A DNA stretch of 64,000 nucleotides from Akebia trifoliata (lineage: Eukaryota; Streptophyta; Magnoliopsida; Ranunculales; Lardizabalaceae): contig CM030716.1 of assembly GCA_017979445.1 (NCBI GenBank), positions 17,503,443 to 17,567,442 on the forward strand, written 5' to 3'. The translations under genes and the position numbers were made by a program. Of the stretch, positions 1 to 9,742 are shown one piece after another. Numbering within the stretch: the stretch's first letter is position 1; each line of letters starts with the position of its first letter. The notes beneath the pieces are model-generated. The model was not told the origin of the DNA. It was given only the letters and a program-made list of their open reading frames with translations, and made no database searches.

Positions 1-860
1 GATCTACACCATTCACATCACTCACATACATTCATCAATCAACAGCTCCATTCAATAAACAACCTGGGAACACCCACGATAAGTTCGAGTCGTGACCTAC
101 TGGGAAGGTTTCTAGACTCTAAGCTTACTATGTGCAATGCATTTTTATCTGGCCACCATTGCCCAAGCACACCTATATACCTTTCGAAACGTGGTGACTT
201 GGTTTGATATACCGTATAGGTGATAATCTAAAACCTTAATTCACTTCTCTGAAGTCAAAAATAGTCAGTTTGATCTCTAGTTGAGAGGTGGCGCACAATG
301 CTGAGCAAGGGCCCACTTAAATACCTCTCGTCTAGAATAGACGTAGTTTATCCCCCTCGTACAGTAGGGTACAGCGGGGCAAGATCTTGCTTAGGCACCG
401 ATTTTGACTAAGAAGTGCAATTGATATACTTAGATTATCTTTTATACCTACGGGTACGAGTCAAGAGTCACGAGGGGACCGACCACGTACTAGTACTACA
501 TTGATAATCGGGACATGTGACTGTGTGGCTCACAATAGGTCAAAGGCTCAGGTCGCTCCAGCCTGGGTGCATCAATATACCTCTCAGAATCACCTGATTA
601 GATGGTATTGATGCCCCAGTTTGATATACCCTAAGGTACGTGACTGGAGTTGTGGTTTTCATGAATGACGTCGCATCTCCAAAGAAACCGGGCCACGCAC
701 TAGTGCCACGTTGGCTATATGGGACGTGTAAGTGGGTAAAACAGTAAATGTGCATGTGGTGTGTGCAAAGCGGGGTGGGGTGTGCCCAGCCTTTTTCAAA
801 CAAATGGGCCCATGGGTATAATTGAACCATCAAAATATGGATATTAGAAAATATGATCAT
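1..860 (-). repeat. Conserved Tat-like leader module, copy 1
   Basis: This noncoding block is shared with 22581-23480 (same orientation), with 45083-45960 (opposite orientation, inside the plus-strand element) and partly with 31980-32240. Landmarks are the segments around gaatagacgtag, cccctcgtacagtagggtac and gatataccctaaggtacgtg. Open frames across it are short and differ between copies, so it is probably untranslated leader. A shorter relative occurs in the Athila leader at about 28373-28520. Confidence 0.75.
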
Positions 861-1596
861 ACAACATAAATATCCAAAGCATCAAGATCAAGATTAAGGC
901 ATGCACATCGAAATATATATTAATCAAGATCATAGCATATAGATAGGCAAGCAAACAAAGTAGTGCAGAAGAGAGCAAGATGATCAATCAATCAGGACGG
1001 CACTAAAAAGAATATCAATTATCAATCGGATATGAGTCCAATAACCACCAACAATTTTTTCCCTTTTTATTTTTATTTTTATTTTTTTTACCGGGTGGAC
1101 TTGTTACTTTTTTTTTAGCACAAAAATTCCGTTGTTTTAGTAATTTGCTACTCAACCAATTTTGTGAGTAAGAACTTGGGTTATCTTAACAAATTAAGTA
1201 AGATTTGAAACTTTACTAAGAGTTATTTAATTCACGTGGTTCAACATGTTGGCAATCTAATGTCACAACCTTATAGATTTTGATGGAAAAAATTAGATCC
1301 GAAAATATAAAAAAAATTTAGCTTCGATCCAAGATTTTGAAAATGAGTTATTATGAAATTTCACATCAAAGTTCAAGATGAAACTTAAATTTTTTTTAAA
1401 AGAGTAAAAACTTCTAAAAAACATAGAATGTTGTCTGCCACGTACACGTGACACTAGATCATTTTTTTGGGTGCCACGTGATGAGATCAATCCTTTAGCA
1501 AAATTTGAAATCTTACTAAATTTGTGAGCTTACTAAATTGGTGAAGATAACCTTACCCCTCCCCCTTTTTTTGAAAAAAAAAAGAAAAAAAAAATT
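861..1596. other. AT-rich leader, nothing recognised
   Basis: This is noncoding internal sequence of the Tat-like element. It has homopolymer A and T runs and no credible ORF, promoter or RNA gene. Confidence 0.5.
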
Positions 1597-1885
1597 GTTG
1601 CCAGCAACACGTGGCTGCCATCATAACTCTTACAAAAATGTTTCTTTTTTTTTTCACTATGTTGCTGCCATCGAAACTCTCAAACAAGGGTTGTTTTTTT
1701 TTCATCTATGTTGCTGCCAGCAACACATGTGGCTGCCATCGCAACTCTCACACAAACGTTGTTTTTTTTTATATTTTATTATTCATCTCTGTTGCTGCCA
1801 GCAACACGTGGCTGCCATCGCAACTCTCACACAAACGTTGCTTTTTTTTTTTATTCATCTATGTTGCTGGCAGCAACACATAATT
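1597..1885. repeat. Tandem repeat carrying a GTTGCTG-n-CAGCAAC palindrome
   Basis: Imperfect units start near 1597, 1661, 1710, 1791 and 1863, spaced 49-81 bp. Most begin with gttgctgccagcaac, a palindrome with 7-bp arms around one base. In the last unit the centre base is G instead of C. Each unit continues with a gtggctgccatc segment and a long T run. It lies in the leader of the Tat-like element; the element at 15614-27278 has only scattered related bits near 24910. Confidence 0.75.
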
Positions 1886-2004
1886 CATCTCTTTCTTTTT
1901 CGATGCTCCAACTCGTAAACCGATTAGATTTATGGATCGAGACTGAACAGGCAGAGTTGTCTCTCAAGACCATGTAGCAAGGTAAAAAATAGATTTAAAA
2001 TAAA

Positions 2005-2160
2005 TCTCTCTATTGGAGACGATGGAGAAAATGGTAAAAACCAAATTTAAACTACGTCTCTCTGTTGGAGACGATGGAGAAGATGGTAAAAATCAGATTT
2101 GAAATGAGTCTCTCTGTTGGAGACGATGAAGAAGATGGTAAAAAATGGGATATTAACGGT
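2005..2160. repeat. 52-bp tandem repeat, 3 copies
   Basis: Units start at 2005, 2057 and 2109 with tctctctgttggagacgatg (first copy has A for G). Each carries GTCTC/GAGAC-type inverted arms. A related longer perfect inverted repeat is at 24704-24727 in the equivalent leader of another copy. Confidence 0.75.
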
Positions 2161-2826
2161 AAAACAAGAAGAAACAGCTTTTTACTAAAAACACCCAACC
2201 CATTGAGTTAAAACATTAAGGGTTTAATGGTTAAAAACAGTTTCTTACTAATGACGCACCTTTTATGAAAAATCAATTTAAAACCCCCATGCTTTGCTGT
2301 CGTTAACACACCCCAAAATTCTCCTTTTTTATTTTTAACTATTTTTTATTTGCTGTCACACGCCCACAGAACATAAATTTCTCTTTTTTTTATTAATTTT
2401 TTTTAATAAATAAAAAAGTATTGTTGAAAAATAGATTGCACCCACCTAAAAAAATCTACACTCGTTTCTTAAAAAAAAAATAATAATAATAATAATAATA
2501 AAAAGTAAAAATAAAAAATAAAAAATTCATTGTCCAACCACCATCATCCCATCTTCAATAAAATCATCCCTTTGAAATCTCGCATTATTTAGGATCACTT
2601 CGAATGGCCCTTGATTAAATTATAGAAAATAATATGTTGGATCAAGGTACTCCAAGTAGAACCGAATGATTAATGATCGGACCAAAAAGAATAATAAGTA
2701 AAAAAAAAATCGATAACAAACAATAAAAAGAAACTAACTAACAAATAAAAAAAATAATAAATAAATAAAAACTAGGTCATTGGAAATGTTCCCATACTTG
2801 GGGTTTTTCAAGTCTGATCCTCAAAA
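2161..2826. other. AT-rich leader next to the primer site
   Basis: No gene is visible. The part from about 2520 is alignable with 25190-25463 (motif around ctcgcattatttaggatcac), which shows it is the region just downstream of the primer site in this family. Confidence 0.55.
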
Positions 2827-2845
2827 GTCCCCAGCAGAGTCGCCA
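2827..2845 (-). other. Primer-binding site, tRNA-Arg type
   Basis: The minus strand reads tggcgactctgctggggac, one base after the LTR end. From memory of plant tRNA-Arg(ACG), whose 3' end is ...CCCCAGCGGAGTCG plus CCA, this is complementary with one mismatch. Use of tRNA-Arg is a known trait of Ogre/Tat elements. Confidence 0.75.
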
Positions 2846-2846
2846 C

Positions 2847-4555
2847 TGAAAGCGCCCTCGATCCGCGGGGTGCGCGGATCCGCTTTTGACCCTTGAGGTT
2901 TGGGAGTCGCCACCTAGTTATTAAGGTCTAGGAACCAAACTGACTCTAAAAAAAGGCAAACTAATCTACGAAAGAAAAAAAAAGGTCCGGGGATCACGTT
3001 ACGGGGTTAGAAGGTGTTAGGCACCAACCCCGCCGGCCAAAGTCGGTCTCTACTAACTTCCCAAATAAATTACATTGCTAAAAAAAACCTAGATAATGAT
3101 AAAAAAAAGATTATACCTTTCCGATAGCAAAGACTTTGTTCCCTCAGATCCGACAAAAATTACTCTTTGTACCGTACTCCCTTGCTTCGTTTTGTCTCCG
3201 GATTTGATTTCGGATCTCCGAGGTAAGGTATCTCCTTTTTTTTATCCGGACTCTTCGAGTTTATTATGGATTTTGAAGTATTTTTGGAGGGATTTTGGGT
3301 GTTCTTTAGGCTAAAATCGAAGGAGGGATGTTAGGTAAGGAGTTGGGACTCCAAAATTAGGGTTTATGGGAGGCTAAGGGGGCTTTTAGACCTACTTCTC
3401 TTAGGGTTTATGATTTTATACGAAAATAGGGTGTGAGCACCTCTATTTATAGCTTTTTTTAGGGGTTGATTTTGATAGAGTTAGTGTTTAATTAGAATTC
3501 TTTTAATTAGAGTTGCGTTTTACTTAGAATTGTTTTAGGTAGAATTGTGTTTTAATTAGAATTATTTTAGGTAGAATTGTTTTTTAATTAGAACTCTATT
3601 AGGATTTTGACTTTTGGTCTTATTTGATTGACTTTTAATATTTTGACTTTAGTTTCACTTGATTGACTTTTAATATCTTGACTTTAGTCTTGCTTAATTG
3701 ACTTTAATTTTGACTTTAGTCTCACTTGATTGACTTTAATACCTTGACCTTAGTCTTGCTTAATTGACTTTAAATTTTTGGAGAACCCCCCTCTATTATA
3801 TCTTTAATTCTTTGGACCCCCAAATGGAGGGGTTCTTAAAAAAATATCTTACGAACCCTCAACAATTTTACTTGAAAACCCGATTGATCGATTTTTTTAA
3901 TTCAAAATTTTAAATTAATTTCATCAATGTTTCACTTTAATTATTTAATATTTTATTTATTCATTTCGAAAATTTTAATTATGAAAATTGTGAAATTACC
4001 GTTTTGCCCCCGGAGAGGACTTTTCACGTTTTAAGTCGATTTTTAATGTTCTAGGATGTTTTAGAATCGATTTTTCATAAGAAATTCAATGGAAATATTA
4101 GTTTGTGTCATTTATGAAATTTTTTGTGTGAAATGGTCATGAACTTTATGAGGGGCATTTTCGTAATTTTGTCGAATTCTGTTAAAATTGGTGAAATGAT
4201 TTATTTGATTTCGATTTGTTGTTTTATGTGTTTGAGAGAATTTTCCTAAGCGTAACGTAGGCTCTAGGGTTGTTTTGAGGTTAGGGGTATTTTGGTAATT
4301 TGGTCAATTTTTAGTGATTTTTATCGTGAAACTTCTGTTTGGCCTGCAAGATGATGATTTCTATGTTTCTGGGGTCATATTTTTCTAACGTAGCGTGGTT
4401 TCTAAGGTTTTGTCAGTTTGAGATACCTCATCCGGATTTCTGAAACACATCTGGCAACAAAATAAAGCAATGGAATACATATCCATCATTGGGAATCATT
4501 GTGATCGGGTTGACGAGTTGATTAATCAGGCGAGTGCAAAAATGGGGTGTCTATA
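2847..4555 (-). repeat. 5' LTR of the partial Tat-like element
   Basis: The left edge is tgaaagcgccc and the right edge ggggtgtctata (canonical tctaca, last-but-one base changed). It is homologous end to end with the LTRs at 15614, 25484, 28757, 41632, 50390 and 58270. On the minus strand it carries a TATA box at 3443-3452 that would drive the element transcript. Confidence 0.88.
3443..3452 (-). promoter_or_regulatory. TATA box of the LTR promoter
   Basis: The minus strand reads ctataaatag. The same site, followed by a conserved cac-rich segment and tttcgtatcaaa, is kept in every younger LTR copy here (16219-16230, 26089-26100, 29352-29363, 42741-42750, 51501-51510, 58869-58880). Confidence 0.6.
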
Positions 4556-5656
4556 AAGACTAATTACATCTAACATGTAAGTAGATCATAGTGCGGGATA
4601 TTTAACAATATACGGGCTTACCAAAATACTCTCACTCTAATATAGGCCTAAACTCTCAATCTAAAGACTACATACTTCCTGGATGAAAACTGACAACACT
4701 AAGGGATGTAGCCCTAGTGATCACCAAGCAATAGACTCTGATCGTGGATCTGACCGACCAGATACTCCTCAATTACTGACTCTACGCCTGCCTCGGTAAC
4801 TACAAGTGCTGAAACTAAAAAAAATAGGAAGGAAAGGGTGAGTAACTAGAGTTACCCAGTAAGTCCACAACCAATTCCTACTAATAACCCCTCCTAAACA
4901 TGATCGAGTAAAGCATACTGAATATTTTAATACATGCACGATTTTACAGAATAAAATACGATCAACTGGTACATATAGTCAGGGATGAGCAACTAAACAG
5001 TTTAAAAGTTACACATAGCATCAATCATCCATACTCATTATACATTTTTCCATTTTATGCAAATACAATTGACAACATTGAAATAATAGACATGCTTTTC
5101 AGTTTATAATTCGAAATATAACAACAGATACATAGTACAGGTGGTGGAGTAATAAAATTTGAGCGTTGGGATTCATGACTGGATAGCTCCCAGTCGGGAC
5201 ATAATATTCCTCAATAACATCGTAGTTCCTGATTTTGTGGCTGGTCGCTACTTACCACGCTTGCGGGACCATTTATCCGGCTCAGACTGGCCGTTTGACG
5301 TGATCGTAAGCAATGGGTCTCTTTTCGATGTGTCAGAACGTTTGATTACTAGATTATTAGTGATCACTGACTAATCATCTTCGTTTATGCCTATCAGGCG
5401 TACATGTGATTCCCAAAATAATATTCCACTCGTATACAACCACATTTACAATACACGTTCATTGGTAAAGATAAGAAAGGAATGGACCTGAATTCCAGTT
5501 GTGACTCCACTCTCATACGCGTCCCATACCACGTATGAGCTTGGTAGTCCCTACCGTACATCCCAGGATAGTTCACCCCTCCGGATGATGTAAAGCACTA
5601 TCCCTTCAAGTATTCACAAACCCTTTAATAACTCAATAAATAGGTACATATCTATA

Positions 5657-5660
<4 letters not shown>

Positions 5661-5712
<52 letters not shown>

Positions 5713-5716
5713 ATAT
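5661..5716. repeat. (TA)n microsatellite
   Basis: This is an almost pure TA run. Further TA runs are at 5865-5886, 6292-6328 and 6730-6776, the last directly beside the viral insert. Confidence 0.9.
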
Positions 5717-5864
5717 ACATATTATTTTTTATTTAAAATACAAGAGAAATTAACAGAACATGGTTGAGATGGATATCCAGTTCAAGTATTCACCCCTCCG
5801 GATGATGTGACGCACTATCCCTTCAAGTATTCACAAACCCTTTAATAGCTCAACAAATAGCTAC

Positions 5865-5909
<45 letters not shown>

Positions 5910-5923
5910 ACAACGTTATTACA

Positions 5924-6273
5924 ACCCCTATTACGACTCACATTGCAACACACCATTTTGTCTTATATGGGAAAACATGTTTGGAATGGGCTGATTTTTT
6001 GTGAGGATGATCTCTATGATGAGGGGATCATCTTGGCAAAAAAATCATTCCATTCCAAAACTTCTAACCCCATCAAAATTGATTTACAAAAATTGGACGG
6101 TCTAAAATTTTTCAACTTGTAAACATGGGGCTAGAGGTTTCATAATGAGCTGATTTTTGGCAAGGATTATCTCCTCACCATAGAGATCATCCTCACAAAA
6201 AATCAACCCATTCCAAACATTTTTTCCCATATAAGACAAAATGGTGTGTCGCATTGTGAGTCGTAATAGGGGT
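5924..6273. mobile_element. MITE-like foldback element, about 350 bp
   Basis: The left end acccctattacgactcaca and the right end tgtgagtcgtaataggggt are inverted copies, and the inversion continues about 100 bp inward with few differences (for example caccattttgtcttatatgg against its complement near 6226-6245). A unique centre of roughly 120 bp separates the arms. No transposase is encoded. It sits in a TA/GA microsatellite within the duplicated LTR segment. The exact target duplication is unclear because the flanks are low-complexity, so the superfamily is not assigned. Confidence 0.75.
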
Positions 6274-6289
6274 ATACGGAACCCGACCC

Positions 6290-6324
<35 letters not shown>

Positions 6325-6357
6325 ATATTTCATTTAAAATACAAGAGAAATTAACAG

Positions 6358-6706
6358 AACATGGTTGAGAATGGATATCCAGTTCCTACCATGCAACTGT
6401 GGCCCCCTCGGCCTAAAAATAAATAACAGTACTCAGCGCATGTGTTAACATAATTTTAAATAAACATGCAACCCTTTCATTAATAACCTAGATATCCTTT
6501 CACCAACCTACATACAACATACAATGTAAAATGCAGACATTACTCCATAGGTGTGATTCAGACACTTTACCGTTCATCCCATTTTTTCATTCTCTCGACA
6601 TTCTTACTTTTCGTCTTTTCAAATCAAACCATTCATTTTCAATCTTTCAAAGTCATTTTTGATCTTTCCATCGAAAACTATCAAGTTTTATTCAAAACGA
6701 GGTCCC
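6358..6706. repeat. 349-bp host segment flanking the viral block, left copy
   Basis: It begins aacatggttgagaatgg and ends caaaacgaggtccc. It is nearly identical to 12971-13318. Both are part of the unassigned LTR, so the pararetroviral block lies between two direct copies of the same host sequence. Confidence 0.85.
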
Positions 6707-6778
6707 GATTAATAGCTCAACAAATAGCTATATATATATATACATATACATAGACATATATACATATACATATATATA
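6707..6778. repeat. TA-rich microsatellite at the left viral junction
   Basis: A short copy of the segment found at 5840-5870 (taatagctcaacaaatagct) is followed by interrupted TA repeat (tatatacatatacatagac). Recognisable viral sequence starts at about 6779. Confidence 0.7.
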
Positions 6779-6799
6779 GAACAATCCTTAAAAAATTGG

Positions 6800-7372
6800 A
6801 CAATCCCAAAAGTTCCAACAAAAGAAATTTATAAAGATAAGTCAAAAATAAAAAATGACTACATAATAAACACTATAGAACAATCGTTACCAATATCTAC
6901 AAAAATAGAAAACATATCTTTATTACCTCATAATTTGTTAGAAAAACCCTTGCAGTTCAAAAAATTAAACAAACTGTAAAAGTATTACCTTGCTTACATA
7001 TTCAAAATCCTGAACTACCCAAAATAATTCAAACAGATACCTCAGAAAGAAGAAATAGTACGATATACAACAGGAATTTGGAATCCCTTTCAACAAAATT
7101 ATTCTACAATAAAAAAGGAAATTTTAGCAATTGTTTTGACAATTTTAAAATTTCAAAATGACATATTAAACCAAAATTTTTTATTAAAAATAGAATGCAA
7201 ATCTGCAAAAGTTATTTTAGAAAAAGATTTAAAAAACCTTCCTTCAAAACAGATTTTTGCTAGATGGCAAGCTTTACTTTCAATTTTTGAATTTGATATT
7301 GAGTTTATCCCTGGTTCTCAAAACAGTCTCCCTGATTTTTTAATCAGGAAATTCCTTCAAAAGCCACAATGA
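6800..7372 (+). pseudogene. Pararetroviral pol, C-terminal end (RT tail and RNase H)
   Basis: Continuous reading is possible from about 7047 to the stop at 7370-7372. It contains the conserved WNPFQQNYSTIKKEI and SKQIFARWQALLS stretches and the usual end LPDFL, followed by a short tail. This is the RNase H region that closes caulimovirid polyproteins. Upstream, 6800-7046 holds related sequence (a KVLPCLHI-like segment) broken by a frameshift and a small deletion near the expected catalytic Asp segment. RT proper is absent here; a separate RT lies on the other strand at 9743-10609. Confidence 0.8.
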
Positions 7373-8161
7373 GCTCTTCCAAAGGCCAACAAAAGTCAAA
7401 AGGAAAAGAAAAAATCCCTATAGATATATCTCCTTCTCGTTTTTCTGCAATATCTCCAAAGTCCGAATATCTTCACAAAATAAGCTAAGCCTTATTCTCC
7501 TTATCTCAAAAACAATACGAAATCTTGTCAATCTCCCAAATTCAAAAATAATTATTTCCAGCAAACAACCCAATCTTTCATCAAAATTCTATGAAGCCAT
7601 TCTCTCCCAAACGCAAAGTGCGATGATCTCTCATAATCTCGACCAAGATGGGCAAATTGCCTATTCAAAAATAAAAATTCAAAAAATAATTTCAAACCAA
7701 GATTGGGGAGAATCTTTCTGGACATCCAAATATGCTAAATCTCCCTCCAATCAACAAATTCCCTATACCTATTGGGATTATCAAAATGCCTGGGAATATG
7801 TCTTGCTCATCAAAAACATCAATGGTTCTCATTCATGGTTCATCCAATTCTGCCAGAACTTCAACAAACAAATCCCTTATTGGTTTTTTAACTAATGGTG
7901 GCAAAACTATGGTTCTATTTCTGAAATCCTGCCCTTTGAGCAAGTCACCCTCCTTGAAGAATTTATTAACAACAATAAATTCAAAATTGAAGATTTAAAC
8001 TATCAAAACATGATGTTCTTCGCTCACACCAAATACCCATGGATACTTAGATGGAATCATTCAAAAGAAATCCTTGATAGCTTTCCCACATTCTTCAAAA
8101 ATGTTTATGTCAAATGGTGGGATAAATATGACCAGACCAAAGCAATTGAATCTCTCTGAAG
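7369..8161 (+). pseudogene. Pararetroviral ORF downstream of pol, degraded
   Basis: An ATG overlaps the pol stop (ATGA at 7369-7372), a coupling typical of compact viral genomes. The frame runs 38 codons (Lys/Ser-rich start) before a stop, then resumes after shifts. From about 7660 it reads through an aromatic-rich stretch (SYTYWDYQNAW-like, HSWFIQFC, then WWQNYGSISEILP in the same frame after a stop at 7893) to a WDKYDQTKAIESL-like end at about 8158. I recognise the aromatic-rich region from ORFs in plant endogenous pararetroviruses, but its function is not established. At least three lesions are visible. Confidence 0.6.
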
Positions 8162-8451
8162 AATTCTCCTCTGAAGATTTCCCAATTTAATTTCCCAACG
8201 CTACCAAAAGCTCCTACTAAATCATCAACTAGATTTCAGCTCATGATTTCTTAATAGCAATCGAACGAATGCAAAAAATCTCTAAAGAACTCAAAAGCCT
8301 CAAAGATACTATGTCATCTCGCGGATCTATCACGGCAAGATCGTCCTCTTCCAACAGTCCCCAAAAATATTTTGAAGATGATGATGAAGAACAATTTCTA
8401 TTTTAAATCCAAAAGCTTCAAAAATCTGTAAAGAATCAATATGTATAATAA
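8162..8451 (+). other. Pararetroviral sequence, end of ORF and start of intergenic region
   Basis: Short broken frames are present, including an acidic run near 8375-8400 (codons for DDDEEQF). An aataaa is present at 8447-8452, just before the repeats. No intact gene is visible. Confidence 0.45.
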
Positions 8452-8506
8452 AGGTGTGCTACTATAATACAGGTGTGCTACTATCAAAATACAGGTGTGC
8501 TACTAT
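8452..8506 (+). repeat. Triplicated aggtgtgctactat in the viral intergenic region
   Basis: Copies lie at 8452-8465, 8471-8484 and 8493-8506. They are about 400-440 bp upstream of the viral TATA box, so they could be enhancer-type elements, but this is positional inference only. Confidence 0.7.
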
Positions 8507-8625
8507 CATCAAAAGCCTTCTCTGAATCAGTCAAACCAGTCAAAAGAAGAAAGGATCTAATTATTGATAATCTATTATCGGCTTGTCGGTGTATAGTTTG
8601 CCTGTCAGTCATTTACCTTTACCTG

Positions 8626-8738
8626 TCTGCCAAGTGTATACTCTCTCCACATGGCATTCACATGCGGAAAACATTGTCGGTCGAATTAACCTCTGCCAAG
8701 TGTACTCTTCACATGGCATCCTCAAGCCATTCACATGC
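8626..8738 (+). repeat. Duplicated ctgccaagtgta / cacatggcat block upstream of the viral promoter
   Basis: 8626-8665 and 8692-8738 share ctgccaagtgta, cacatggcat and cattcacatgc in the same order, with small indels. They lie 160-270 bp before the TATA box, the usual place for pararetroviral enhancer repeats. Confidence 0.65.
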
Positions 8739-8894
8739 ACAAATTAGCTTTACCAAAAATATTCCTCACGAGGCTTTCAACTTTCTGTAAAATTTGCCTT
8801 TTTCACTAGCCTTATCTTACAATAATTTTCCTATAAATTGTTCTATCTTTACACCTGTCCTCATTTTTCTTCTCGAATCCTTACCAAATTATTT

Positions 8895-8903
8895 CTATAA
8901 AAG
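8895..8903 (+). promoter_or_regulatory. Pararetroviral TATA box
   Basis: ctataaaag followed by gggga, about 165 bp before the tRNA-Met primer site. This spacing and order (promoter, leader, primer site) match the pregenomic RNA start of caulimovirids. Transcription would begin near 8925-8935. Confidence 0.65.
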
Positions 8904-9067
8904 GGGGACTTACCTCAGTAAGGAGCGTCGAGAAAAATACGACCGTCATCTCCGACCTTCATCTCCCACCAATTTCTGACCAATCTCCGACCTTCATCTC
9001 CAACCAATCTCTGACCTATAATAAGCAAAAGTCAAATAGTCAACAAATTTCTCAAGATCCTGTAAAC

Positions 9068-9081
9068 TGGTATCAGAGCCA
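9068..9081 (+). other. tRNA-Met primer-binding site of the pararetrovirus
   Basis: TGGTATCAGAGCCA is complementary to the 3' end of plant initiator tRNA-Met and is used for minus-strand DNA priming in Caulimoviridae. Copia elements use it too, but no LTR ends just before it and viral promoter and leader sequence surround it. Confidence 0.85.
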
Positions 9082-9319
9082 AGTTCTGTAAGTCAAAAAG
9101 AAATATTTACATTTAATTTGATACTTATTTTCTTTTGATACTGTTATTCTATCATTTCTGTATTAATATTAATATCAACGTTTTAAAAAAAAAATTTAAA
9201 TCTAGGTTCGAGGCTTCCTAGTAAGGTAGTAAAACTTGTAATTTGATTTTCTTTGAATCGAGTAGAAAAACCTTGACCAACCACTAGAGATAAAACCTTT
9301 AAAAACTTGATATAGTATT
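9082..9319 (+). other. Pararetroviral leader up to the inversion junction
   Basis: AT-rich noncoding sequence follows the primer site. At about 9320 it changes abruptly into coat-region sequence on the opposite strand, giving the head-to-head junction. No ORF of note is visible. Confidence 0.5.
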
Positions 9320-9712
9320 AATGTTGGGCATTTTAGGCTCATTAATATTTCTCTATCCTTTTGGCCCATTTCATCTATTCTGCCATTAAAATGTAAAAAT
9401 ATTGTTGATATAAGGGTTAGAAATCCATCAGGTTGTCCTTTTCCCTTATCATCTAATTCTGGTTCTCCGTTTTCATTTAATTTTACATGTTTTATAATTT
9501 CATCTCTTTCAGTTTGACTTAGCATATTGTGCCACCAGCCGTACAATTGTCCGGTGAAGCCTCCTACCACAGCTAAAGTCATATGTTCTACTGACAGGTT
9601 ATATCTATGGCAAGCGTTTTCAAAAACTATCATTTGTGATATAGTGTTCATGATTTGGTAGTCTGTTTGTCCATCTATATTCCATTCATATATTTCAATT
9701 TTTGAAGGAACT
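9320..9712 (-). pseudogene. Pararetroviral coat-region fragment (second copy)
   Basis: It is nearly identical to 12119-12510. The minus strand encodes the segment with the WWHNMLSQTERDE and FNGRIDEMGQKDREI motifs seen in the longer coat copy. Reading downstream it crosses the junction into leader sequence, which adds about 37 unrelated codons before a stop at 9202. Upstream it is joined, near 9712-9742, to the truncated end of RT. It therefore represents a second genome unit fused in the same orientation after a deletion. Confidence 0.8.
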
Positions 9713-9742
9713 GTAATTAAGACATCCTAAAAATCATTTTAA

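Larger units (their letters stand above)
1..4555 (-). mobile_element. Tat/Ogre-like Ty3 LTR retrotransposon, 5' part only (runs off window start)
   Basis: On the minus strand this reads 5' LTR (2847-4555), tRNA-Arg-type primer site (2827-2845), then noncoding leader down to base 1. The leader is collinear with about 22581-25463 of the complete element at 15614-27278, and bases 1-860 match 22581-23480 closely. No gag or pol is visible; they would lie left of the window. The outer flank at 4556 begins aagac, so the left target duplication should also read aagac. The element sits inside another Ty3-type LTR, whose sequence resumes at 4556. Confidence 0.85.
5577..6385. repeat. Local tandem duplication within the LTR; second copy enlarged by a MITE
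   Basis: The segment cacccctccggatgatgt through aacagaacatggttgaga occurs at about 5577-5775 and again at about 5793-6375. Each copy contains a TA microsatellite. In the second copy the microsatellite continues into a (GA)n run (5887-5909) and holds the 350-bp foldback element. Confidence 0.7.

Noticed and set aside
540..860. Frames repeated in the leader module (540-860, 23256-23483, 45102-45488)
   Set aside because: The frame and both ends differ between copies and the strand is not consistent with translation from the element RNA; the module looks noncoding.
9068..9081. Copia primer-binding site marking a copia 5' end
   Set aside because: No LTR ends before it; a viral promoter, leader and pol end precede it.
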